Origin: Pseudomonas lurida
Lineage (GTDB): Bacteria > Pseudomonadota > Gammaproteobacteria > Pseudomonadales > Pseudomonadaceae
Reading direction: 5' to 3'
DNA length: 64,000 nt
NCBI RefSeq assembly: GCF_013522705.1
Contig: NZ_JAAMRE010000006.1
Location: 62,001 to 126,000 of the forward strand
Under the pieces are notes generated by a model. It was not told the DNA's origin, made no database searches, and worked only from the letters and a program-made list of their open reading frames with translations. Position numbers and translations under genes: made by a program. Shown here piece by piece: positions 36,709 through 44,606 of this stretch (position 1 is its first letter; each line of letters begins with the position of its first letter).

Positions 36709-37710
36709 ATGCGTTTATTTCGTGAATTCTGCGTCGCCGGCCTGTTGACGGCCACTGCGACAACGGCGTTTGCCGCCACCTACGGCCCTGAGCTGCAGGG
36801 TTTTGAATACCCGTATCCTATCGAACGTTTCAACTTCCAGTCCCAGGGCAAGACCCTGCAGATGGGCTACATGGACGTGCCGGCCAATGGCAAAGCCAAC
36901 GGGCGCAGCGTCGTGCTGCTGCATGGCAAGAACTTCTGCGCGGCCACCTGGGAAGGCACGATCAAGGCCCTCAGCGACGCCGGTTATCGCGTTATCGCCC
37001 CGGACCAGATTGGCTTTTGCACCTCCAGCAAGCCCGACAGCTACCAGTACAGCTTCCAGCAATTGGCCCTGAACACCCACCAATTGCTGGAAAAGCTCGG
37101 CATTCAAAAGGCCACGCTCCTCGGCCACTCCACCGGCGGCATGCTCGCCACCCGCTACGCGCTGATGTACCCCAAGCAGACCGAACAACTGGCCATGGTC
37201 AACCCCATCGGTCTGGAGGATTGGAAAGCCCTGGGCGTGCCCACGCTCAGCGTCGACCAGTGGTATGAGCGCGAGCTCAACGTCAACGCCGAGGGCATTC
37301 GTAAATACCAGCTCGACACTTACTACGTCGGACGGTGGAAGCCGGAATACGAGCGTTGGGTGGATATGTACGCCGGCTTGAGCGATGGCCCCGGGCATAA
37401 ACAGGTCGCATGGAACTCGGCGCTGATTTACGACATGATCTTCACCCAGCCGGTGTACTACGAGTTCAAGAACCTGCAGGTGCCGACGCTGCTGCTGATC
37501 GGCACGGCCGACACCACCGCGATCAACAAAGGCATCGCGCCGCCGCAGGTCAAGGCAACGCTCGGCAACTACGCGGTCCTGGGCAAGCAGGCGGCCAAGC
37601 TGATCCCCCATGCAACCCTGGTGGAATTCCCGGGCCTGGGGCACGCGCCGCAGATGGAAGAGCCGGCGCGCTTTCACCAGGCCTTGCTGCAGGGCTTGAA
37701 TACCCTTTAA
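36709..37710 (+). CDS. Exported alpha/beta hydrolase with Ser nucleophile
   Basis: A 333-residue protein with signal peptide MRLFREFCVAGLLTATATTAFA. The hydrolase core has the oxyanion region VVLLHGKNFCAATW, nucleophile elbow LLGHSTGGM (Ser141) and catalytic His in FPGLGHAPQMEEP. CGGAGCCCGTCC precedes the ATG at 36709. Substrate is unknown; an esterase or lactonase acting in the periplasm is likely. It is followed 26 bp later by a 2-hydroxyacid dehydrogenase gene, possibly one transcript. Confidence 0.87.
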   Translation: MRLFREFCVAGLLTATATTAFAATYGPELQGFEYPYPIERFNFQSQGKTLQMGYMDVPANGKANGRSVVLLHGKNFCAATWEGTIKALSDAGYRVIAPDQIGFCTSSKPDSYQYSFQQLALNTHQLLEKLGIQKATLLGHSTGGMLATRYALMYPKQTEQLAMVNPIGLEDWKALGVPTLSVDQWYERELNVNAEGIRKYQLDTYYVGRWKPEYERWVDMYAGLSDGPGHKQVAWNSALIYDMIFTQPVYYEFKNLQVPTLLLIGTADTTAINKGIAPPQVKATLGNYAVLGKQAAKLIPHATLVEFPGLGHAPQMEEPARFHQALLQGLNTL

Positions 37711-37736
37711 CCCTTCCCTTGAAGAGGCGCGTGTAA

Positions 37737-38690
37737 ATGTCGGTACAGATCGCAGTCATTGATGATTGGCAGAGGGTTGCCGGTGGTGTGGTGGATTGGT
37801 CAGTACTGGAGGCCATCGGCCACGTGCATTTTTTGCACGACTATCCGGCCGACACCGCCACCCTGATCGAGCGCTTGCAGGGCTTCGAGGTCATTTGTGT
37901 AATGCGCGAGCGCACCGTCTTCGATCAGGCCCTGCTGCGGGGGCTGCCGCGGCTCAAGCTGCTGGTGACCGGCGGCATGCGCAATGCCGCCATCGACCTG
38001 CCCGCCGCCACGGCACTGGGCATCCAGGTGTGCGGGACCGACAGCTACAAACACGCCGCACCGGAACTGACCTGGGCGCTGATCATGGCCAGCACCCGCA
38101 ACCTGCTGGCCGAAGCCAACTCGTTGCGCGCCGGCGGCTGGCAGCTCGGCCTGGGCGGCGACCTGCATGGCAAGACCCTGGGCATCCTCGGGCTGGGCAG
38201 CATCGGCCAGAAGGTCGCGGCATTCGGGCAGGCATTCGGCATGCGCGTCATCGCCTGGAGCCAGAACCTCACGCCGGAGCGCGCCGCCGCTGCGGGTGTG
38301 ACCTGGGTCAGCAAACAGCAATTGTTTGAACAGGCCGACATTGTGAGCATCCACCTGGTGCTCAGCGAGCGCAGCCGTGGCCTGGTGGACGCCCAGGCAT
38401 TGGCGTGGATGAAACCCAGCGCACGGCTGGTGAACACTGCCCGCGGGCCGATCGTGGATGAACAGGCGCTGGTGCAGGCCCTGCAAAGCGGCCAACTGGC
38501 CGGCGCGGCGCTGGATGTCTACAGCCAGGAGCCATTGCCCGCCGACCACCCGTTTCGTCAGTTGCCCAACGTGCTGGCCACGCCCCACGTGGGCTACGTG
38601 AGCGAGCAGAACTATCGGCAGTTTTATGCACAAATGATCGAAGATATTCAGGCCTGGTCCCGTGGCGCTCCGGTTAGGGTGCTGGGCTGA
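37737..38690 (+). CDS. D-isomer-specific 2-hydroxyacid dehydrogenase family protein
   Basis: A 317-residue NAD(P)-dependent dehydrogenase. The nucleotide-binding motif is GILGLGSIGQKVAAFG; catalytic Arg lies in NTARGPIVDE, Glu in YSQEPLPADHPF and His in ATPHVGYVSEQ. It follows the exported hydrolase gene by 26 bp. Relatives reduce 2-oxoacids such as glyoxylate, hydroxypyruvate or phenylpyruvate. The exact substrate cannot be read from sequence. GAAGAGGCGCGTGTAA precedes the ATG. Confidence 0.9.
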   Translation: MSVQIAVIDDWQRVAGGVVDWSVLEAIGHVHFLHDYPADTATLIERLQGFEVICVMRERTVFDQALLRGLPRLKLLVTGGMRNAAIDLPAATALGIQVCGTDSYKHAAPELTWALIMASTRNLLAEANSLRAGGWQLGLGGDLHGKTLGILGLGSIGQKVAAFGQAFGMRVIAWSQNLTPERAAAAGVTWVSKQQLFEQADIVSIHLVLSERSRGLVDAQALAWMKPSARLVNTARGPIVDEQALVQALQSGQLAGAALDVYSQEPLPADHPFRQLPNVLATPHVGYVSEQNYRQFYAQMIEDIQAWSRGAPVRVLG

Positions 38691-38889
38691 ATGGGCGGGC
38701 CTGGCTTGTCGAATCGTCGCACCTCCCGCGCTGGGCTGCGCAGCAGCCCCAAATAAGCACACGCAAACCGACTCATGCATCGAACGCACCCTTTGGGAGC
38801 GCTGCGCTTTCCAATGCAGTGCAATCCCGCGAGCAAACAGGCCAAACGCCACTACCGCCCCCGGTTTACCCGCATCGCATAAGGTTACA

Positions 38890-38912
38890 AGATTTTTGTC
38901 CTACAAAAATCT
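38890..38912. repeat. Perfect 10-bp inverted repeat, operator-like
   Basis: AGATTTTTGT - CCT - ACAAAAATCT. The A/T-rich arms and three-base spacer fit a repressor operator better than a terminator. About 295 bp upstream of glgA. Confidence 0.55.
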
Positions 38913-39137
38913 CGTATAAACCCTACGGGCTCTGGGATCTGTCCTAGACTGGTGACCGATGGGTCCCTTCCAAAACAAAAACCCCGCGAAAAAATTCTAA
39001 ACTTTCCAACTCTGCTGTTGGTCAGGTTTAGGGTAAGGCGCGCCTGAGCTGTTCATGCCGGCGCCGTCTATCCAACTTTTTATTGCTAACCGTGCAACTG
39101 GCATAGGCCTTGCCAGTTTGTCATGCGCTTGTGCGCC

Positions 39138-39182
39138 TGACCGCAGGATGCGGTCACCGTAGTTAATGGCAGCGGGCCATTA
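39138..39182 (+). promoter_or_regulatory. Tandem hairpins in the glgA leader
   Basis: Two perfect inverted repeats, TGACCGCA-GGA-TGCGGTCA (39138-39156) and TAATGGC-AGCGG-GCCATTA (39164-39182), lie just 25 bp before the glgA start codon. Neither is followed by a T-run. They may act in the mRNA (stability, RsmA/CsrA-type access; the first loop is GGA) or as DNA operators. Confidence 0.5.
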
Positions 39183-39206
39183 GCCGACCAACACGTGGAG
39201 AGAATC

Positions 39207-40760
39207 ATGATCAGTGCCGCAGTAAATATTCAGGGAGAGCGTGTTAGTCAGCCAGTTGGCGGGTCGACCTCTTTGGTCGACCTCAACACGGTGCGGCCGG
39301 TGTCCAGTTACAACCCCAATCGCAAGAAAGTGCTGTTTGTCACTTCGGAGTTCGCCGACCTGGTGAAGACCGGCGGCCTGGGCGACGTGTCCGCCGCCCT
39401 GCCCCGCGCCATGGCGCATCTGCATGATGTACGCGTGCTGATTCCCGGTTACCCGCAAGTGATGGAAAGCGACAACCCGATCCACATCATCGGCGAACTG
39501 GGCGGCCATGCGGCGTTGCCGCCCTGCAAGATCGGGCGCATGGATCTCAAGGACGGCCTGGTCATCTACGTTTTGATCTGCCCCGAGCTGTACGAGCGCG
39601 AAGGCACACCCTACGGCGCCAATAACGGTCGCGACTGGCCGGACAACCATATCCGCTTCGCCCGCCTGGGCCTGGCCGCCGCCGATATCGCCGCCAACCT
39701 GGCGCAGATCCACTGGTGCCCGGACCTGGTGCACGCCCATGACTGGCCCGCTGGCCTGGCACCGGCGTATATGCACTGGCGCGGGTCACGCACGCCGACG
39801 CTGTTCACCATTCACAACCTGGCCTATCAGGGCGTGGTGAGTCTGGCGTCCACCCCGGAGCTGGGTATTCCGCCGCACGCGCTGCAGCAGGAAGGCATGG
39901 AGTTTTACGGCAAGATGTCGTTCCTCAAGGCCGGCATGGCGTATTCCAGCCATATCACGACGGTCAGCGCAACCTATGCCCAGGAAATCACCACCCCCGA
40001 ATTCGGCTGCGGCCTCGACGGCTTCCTCGCCGCCAAGACCCAGCAAGGCTTGCTCAGCGGTATTCCCAACGGCATTGACGAAAGCTGGGAAACCTCCACC
40101 GACACCCACCTGACCCACAACTTCAACATCGGTGACTGGGAAGGCAAGGCCATCAACGCCGCGCACGTGCGTAACCTGTTCGGCCTGCACGACTCTACCG
40201 GCCCGCTGTTTGCCGTCGTATCGCGTCTGGTCTACCAGAAAGGCCTGGACCTCACCGAAGCGGTCGCCAGCTTTATCGTCGAGAACGGCGGCCAGATCGC
40301 CATTATCGGTCGCGGCGAACCGGAAGAAGAACAGGCCATGCGCGAGCTGGCCCTGCGCTTCCCCGGTCAGATCGGCGTGCGTATCGGCTTCAACGAGACC
40401 GACGCCCGGCGCATGTTCGCCGGCAGCGATTTCCTGCTGATGCCGTCGCGCTACGAGCCTTGCGGTTTGAGCCAGATGTACGCTCAGCGTTTCGGCTCAC
40501 TGCCGGTGGCACGCAACACCGGCGGCTTGGCCGACACCATCGAAGACGGCGTGACCGGGTTCCTGTTCAACGAATCCACGGTGGACAGCTACAAAGCCGC
40601 CCTCACCCGCGCTTTCAATGTGTTCGCCTTCCCTGGCCTGCTCAATGCCATGCGCTGCCGCGCCATGACCCAGCCATTCAACTGGACCCAGGCAGTCGAA
40701 CCCTACGCAGAACTCTACGAACAACTGGTGGCCAAGGCCCTGGGGAAATCAGTCAAATAA
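39207..40760 (+). CDS. glgA: Glycogen synthase (ADP-glucose)
   Basis: A 517-residue GT5 glycosyltransferase that extends alpha-1,4-glucan from ADP-glucose. The GlgA motif KTGGLGDVSAALPRAM is at residues 54-69 after an N-terminal extension of about 38 residues. Further motifs are HAHDWPAGLAPAY, VSATYAQEI, SRLVYQKGLDL and the C-terminal nucleotide site MPSRYEPCGLSQMYAQRFGS. ATG 39207 has GGAGAGAATC upstream; a GTG four codons earlier is less likely. First gene of the glgA-treZ-malQ-treY operon, with two hairpins in its leader. Confidence 0.96.
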   Translation: MISAAVNIQGERVSQPVGGSTSLVDLNTVRPVSSYNPNRKKVLFVTSEFADLVKTGGLGDVSAALPRAMAHLHDVRVLIPGYPQVMESDNPIHIIGELGGHAALPPCKIGRMDLKDGLVIYVLICPELYEREGTPYGANNGRDWPDNHIRFARLGLAAADIAANLAQIHWCPDLVHAHDWPAGLAPAYMHWRGSRTPTLFTIHNLAYQGVVSLASTPELGIPPHALQQEGMEFYGKMSFLKAGMAYSSHITTVSATYAQEITTPEFGCGLDGFLAAKTQQGLLSGIPNGIDESWETSTDTHLTHNFNIGDWEGKAINAAHVRNLFGLHDSTGPLFAVVSRLVYQKGLDLTEAVASFIVENGGQIAIIGRGEPEEEQAMRELALRFPGQIGVRIGFNETDARRMFAGSDFLLMPSRYEPCGLSQMYAQRFGSLPVARNTGGLADTIEDGVTGFLFNESTVDSYKAALTRAFNVFAFPGLLNAMRCRAMTQPFNWTQAVEPYAELYEQLVAKALGKSVK

Positions 40761-40779
40761 TCAAGGGAGGTCTCTATAG

Positions 40780-42525
40780 ATGCCTTTACGGACTCTGGAA
40801 ACCTGGCCCCACGGCGCAATTATGCTGGACGCGCAACACACGCGTTTCGCCTTGTGGGCGCCAGACGCGTTTTATGTCAGCGTTGAATTGGAAGACGGCA
40901 AATCCATCCCCATGCTGTCGCAGGCGGATGGCTGGTTCGAAGTGGAAATCAAGTGCCCGGCGGGCACGCGCTACCGCTTCAATATCGACGGCGAACGGGA
41001 TGTTCCCGATCCAGCGTCCCGGGCCCAGGCCTCGGACGTTCACGGCTGGAGCCTGGTGGTCGACCCGCTCGCCTACCACTGGCGTCAGTCCAACTGGCAA
41101 GGCCGGCCCTGGCACGAGGCAGTCATCTACGAACTGCACGTCGGCGCACTGGGTGGCTACGCCGCTGTTGAGCAACACCTGCCGCGCCTGGCCGAACTGG
41201 GCGTAACCGCCATTGAACTGATGCCCCTGGCGCAGTTTCCCGGCGAACGCAACTGGGGCTACGACGGCGTACTGCCGTATGCCCCGCACACCTCGTACGG
41301 CACCCCCGAACAGCTCAAGCACCTGATCGACAGCGCCCATGAACACGGCCTGGCGGTCATTCTTGACGTGGTCTACAACCACTTCGGCCCCGACGGTAAT
41401 TACCTGGGCCAATATGCCGCGAGCTTCTTCCAGGAAGACGTGCACACCCCTTGGGGCGCGGGCATTGATTTCGAGCGCCGCGAAGTGCGCGATTTCTTCC
41501 TCGACAACGCCCTGATGTGGCTGCTCGAATACCGTTTCGACGGCCTGCGCCTGGACGCGGTGCACGCGATCGACAACCCCGGTTTCCTGCAGGAACTGGC
41601 CCAGCGCGTACGTCAGCAGGTCGACAGCGGGCGCCATGTTTGGCTGATGCTGGAAAACGAACTGAACCAGGCCAGCCTGCTCAAGCATGATTTCGATGCG
41701 CAGTGGAACGACGATTTCCACAACGTGCTGCATGTGCTGCTCACCGGCGAAACCGACGCCTACTACAGCGACTTTGCCCAGGACCCCACCGCCAAGCTGG
41801 CGCGGTGCCTGGGCGAAGGGTTTATCTATCAGGGCGACACCACCCGCCACGGGCACACCCGTGGCGAGCCGAGCGCGCATCTGCCACCGAGCGCTTTTGT
41901 CGCGTTCTTGCAGAACCATGACCAGATCGGCAATCGCGCCCTCGGCGAGCGCCTGCACCAGCTGTGCTCGCCTCAAGCGCTTGAAGCCGCAACAGCCCTG
42001 CTGTTGCTGTCGCCGATGATTCCGTTGATGTTCATGGGCGACGAGGCCAATGCGCCCGAGCCGTTTCTGTTCTTCACCGATCACCATGGCGAGCTGGCCG
42101 AGGCCGTGCGCGAAGGCCGGCGCAATGAATTCGCCGACTTCGCCGCGTTCCACGACCCCGAACGACGTGAACGCATCCCCGATCCCAATGCGCTGTCGAC
42201 CTTCGAACAGTCCAAGCCGACCCTGCCGGATGCGGCGCACCTGCAGCTTTACCGCGAGCTGCTGAGGCTGCGCCATCGCCACATCGTGCCCCACCTGCCC
42301 GGCAGTGTGGCGCTCGGCGCCAGCGTACTCGGCGATAGCGCCGTGAGCGCACGCTGGCGCCTGGGTAACGGCAGCGTGCTGCACATTGACTTGAACCTGA
42401 GTGCCACGGCGTTGCCACATCCTGCGTCGCCGCACGTGCTGTTCCAAACGCCGGCCAATCACGGCGCGCAACTGCCGCCGTACAGCGCACGCGTGACCCT
42501 ATCCCCAGCTGGAGAACACCCTTGA
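40780..42525 (+). CDS. treZ: Malto-oligosyltrehalose trehalohydrolase
   Basis: A 581-residue GH13 enzyme that cuts trehalose from the end of malto-oligosyltrehalose made by TreY. An N-terminal beta-sandwich (HTRFALWAPDAFYVSVELED) precedes the barrel. Catalytic residues are Asp259 (LRLDAVHAI), Glu292 (LMLENELNQ) and Asp381 (QNHDQIGNRALGE). Strong ribosome site AAGGGAGGTCTC. It follows glgA by 19 bp and overlaps malQ by four bases (TTGA), so expression is coupled. Normal length for TreZ. Confidence 0.95.
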   Translation: MPLRTLETWPHGAIMLDAQHTRFALWAPDAFYVSVELEDGKSIPMLSQADGWFEVEIKCPAGTRYRFNIDGERDVPDPASRAQASDVHGWSLVVDPLAYHWRQSNWQGRPWHEAVIYELHVGALGGYAAVEQHLPRLAELGVTAIELMPLAQFPGERNWGYDGVLPYAPHTSYGTPEQLKHLIDSAHEHGLAVILDVVYNHFGPDGNYLGQYAASFFQEDVHTPWGAGIDFERREVRDFFLDNALMWLLEYRFDGLRLDAVHAIDNPGFLQELAQRVRQQVDSGRHVWLMLENELNQASLLKHDFDAQWNDDFHNVLHVLLTGETDAYYSDFAQDPTAKLARCLGEGFIYQGDTTRHGHTRGEPSAHLPPSAFVAFLQNHDQIGNRALGERLHQLCSPQALEAATALLLLSPMIPLMFMGDEANAPEPFLFFTDHHGELAEAVREGRRNEFADFAAFHDPERRERIPDPNALSTFEQSKPTLPDAAHLQLYRELLRLRHRHIVPHLPGSVALGASVLGDSAVSARWRLGNGSVLHIDLNLSATALPHPASPHVLFQTPANHGAQLPPYSARVTLSPAGEHP

Positions 42526-44606
42526 GCGAAGCGAAACTGGAAATCCTCGCCAGCCGCGCGGGCCTGGCCGTCGATTGGATCGACGCCAACGGCCGCCCGC
42601 AACGCGTACAACCCGACGCCCTGCGCGCGGTGCTCAAAGGCCTTGGTCATCCGGCCGATAACGACGCCGAGATCGACGCCAGCCTGCATGACCTGGAGCA
42701 GGCACAGCAAGACAAACACCTGCCGCCATTGCTGACTGTCGACAGCGGCGACGGCCTGGACCTGGCACGGTATTTCGAGCCGGACACCCTGTGCCGCGTC
42801 CACCTGGAACAAGGCGAAACCCTGGAACTGCGCCTGGATAGCGATGCGGTGTTGCCCGGCGTCGTTGCCTTGGGCTACCACCAGGTGCAAATCAACGACC
42901 AGAGCTTCACTCTGGCCGTCGCCCCCGCCCACTGCTACAGCGTGGCCGAAGCGGTGGACAGCCGCCCCGCCCGCGCCTGGGGCATCAGCGCGCAGCTCTA
43001 CGGCCTGCGGCGTCTCAACGATGGCGGTTTCGGTGACACTCTGGCCCTCGAACACCTGGCCCGCTCAGCCGCCGAGCGGGGCGCAGATGCCCTGGCCATC
43101 AGCCCGATGCATGCGATGTTCAGCGCCGACCCGCAACGCTACAGCCCCTACTCGCCATCGAGCAGACTGTTTCTCAACAGCCTGTACGCCTCGCCCGCCT
43201 GTATTCTGGGCGAGCGCGAAGTGCGCAATGCCATCGAGGCCCTGGGTATTGCCGATGAGCTGCACGACCTCGAACAGCTCGACCTGATCGACTGGCCCGC
43301 CGCCGCCCAGGCCAAGCAGCGCCTGCTACGTGCGCTGTATGAAGATTTCCGCCACGGTCACCACCCGCAGCACGCCGACTTCCTGAGCTTTCGCCAGGCC
43401 GGTGGCGAGGCGCTGGAAAACCATTGCCGCTTCGAAGCGGTCCAGGCCATGCGCGCCGCCGCCGGTGAAAGCCTGGACTGGCGCCACTGGCCGCAGGACT
43501 GGCGTACCCCGCAAAGTCCGGCGCTAGCGGCATTCGCCGACGAGCACCGCGACGAGATTGGCTACTACGCGTTCACCCAGTGGCTGATTGCACGTTGCCT
43601 GGAGCGCGCTCAACAGGCCGCGCGTGGCAGCGGCATGGGTGTCGGCTTGATTGCCGATCTGGCAGTGGGCGCCGACGGCGGCGGCAGCCAGGCCTGGAGT
43701 CGCCAGGACGAATTGCTCGCCGACCTCACCGTGGGCGCCCCGCCCGACATTCTTAACCGTGCCGGCCAGGGCTGGGGCATTTCCGCGTTTTCGCCCGAAG
43801 GCCTCAAGCGCCACGGTTTTCGCGCCTTTATCGAGATGCTGCGCGCCAACTTCGCCCATGCCGGCGGGCTGCGCATCGACCACGTGATGGGCTTGCAACG
43901 TCTGTGGGTAATCCCCATGGACGCCTCGCCCAAGGAAGGCGCGTACTTGTATTACCCGGTGGACGACATGCTGCGCCTGCTGGCGCTGGAGTCCCACCGT
44001 CACCAGGCCATTGTGCTCGGTGAAGACCTCGGCACGGTGCCCGACGGGCTGCGCGAAAAACTTATCGGCCGTTCCATACTCGGTATGCGCGTGCTGCTGT
44101 TCGAGCAAGGCCATGACGGCCAGTTCAAGCCGATCCTCGACTGGCCCGACAACGCCCTCGCCACCACCAGCACCCACGACCTGCCGACTCTCAACGGTTG
44201 GTGGCACAGCCGCGACATCGACTGGAATATCCAGCTTGGCCTGATCGACGCGCCGACCGTGGAGCAATGGAGCGAACACCGCCTGCGCGAACGCCAGGCA
44301 CTGCGCCAGGCCTTGAGCCAGGACCCGCAGAACTTTGTCGATGAGATCCGCAACGAGACCGACCACATGATCGACGCCAGCGTGCGCTACTTGGGCCACA
44401 CCCGTGCGCCGCTGGTGCTGCTGCCGCTGGAGGATGCCCTGGGTATTGAAGAACAGGCCAATCTCCCCGGCACCACCGACACCCATCCCAATTGGCGCCG
44501 CCGCCTGCCGGGCGAGGCCGCAAGCCTGCTCGACAACGCCGGCGCCGCGCGCCGCCTGGAACTGCTGGCCGTCGCGCGTAACCAAGCCTACGAGCGTGAC
44601 CGATGA
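42522..44606 (+). CDS. malQ: 4-alpha-glucanotransferase
   Basis: A 694-residue GH77 amylomaltase that disproportionates maltodextrins by transferring glucan segments. Catalytic residues are Asp453 (LRIDHVMGLQRLW), Glu501 (VLGEDLGTVP) and Asp553 (STHDLPTLNGWW). The barrel region has the family text SPYSPSSRLFLNSLYASP. The start is TTG overlapping the treZ stop (TTGA), with GGAGAACACCC upstream. It also overlaps treY by four bases (ATGA). Here it supplies linear glucans of suitable length for TreY and recycles short ones. Confidence 0.95.
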   Translation: MSEAKLEILASRAGLAVDWIDANGRPQRVQPDALRAVLKGLGHPADNDAEIDASLHDLEQAQQDKHLPPLLTVDSGDGLDLARYFEPDTLCRVHLEQGETLELRLDSDAVLPGVVALGYHQVQINDQSFTLAVAPAHCYSVAEAVDSRPARAWGISAQLYGLRRLNDGGFGDTLALEHLARSAAERGADALAISPMHAMFSADPQRYSPYSPSSRLFLNSLYASPACILGEREVRNAIEALGIADELHDLEQLDLIDWPAAAQAKQRLLRALYEDFRHGHHPQHADFLSFRQAGGEALENHCRFEAVQAMRAAAGESLDWRHWPQDWRTPQSPALAAFADEHRDEIGYYAFTQWLIARCLERAQQAARGSGMGVGLIADLAVGADGGGSQAWSRQDELLADLTVGAPPDILNRAGQGWGISAFSPEGLKRHGFRAFIEMLRANFAHAGGLRIDHVMGLQRLWVIPMDASPKEGAYLYYPVDDMLRLLALESHRHQAIVLGEDLGTVPDGLREKLIGRSILGMRVLLFEQGHDGQFKPILDWPDNALATTSTHDLPTLNGWWHSRDIDWNIQLGLIDAPTVEQWSEHRLRERQALRQALSQDPQNFVDEIRNETDHMIDASVRYLGHTRAPLVLLPLEDALGIEEQANLPGTTDTHPNWRRRLPGEAASLLDNAGAARRLELLAVARNQAYERDR

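Larger units (their letters stand above)
38691..39206. other. 516-bp intergenic region upstream of glgA
   Basis: No gene is supportable here. From left to right it holds a REP-like stretch (TCGAATCGTCGCACC then GGGCTGCGCAGCAGCCC, about 38708-38750), a perfect 10-bp inverted repeat AGATTTTTGT-CCT-ACAAAAATCT at 38890-38912, and two hairpins just before glgA at 39138-39156 and 39164-39182. The A/T-rich segment 38980-39090 probably contains the glg/tre operon promoter, though I cannot assign a -35/-10 with confidence. Confidence 0.6.
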
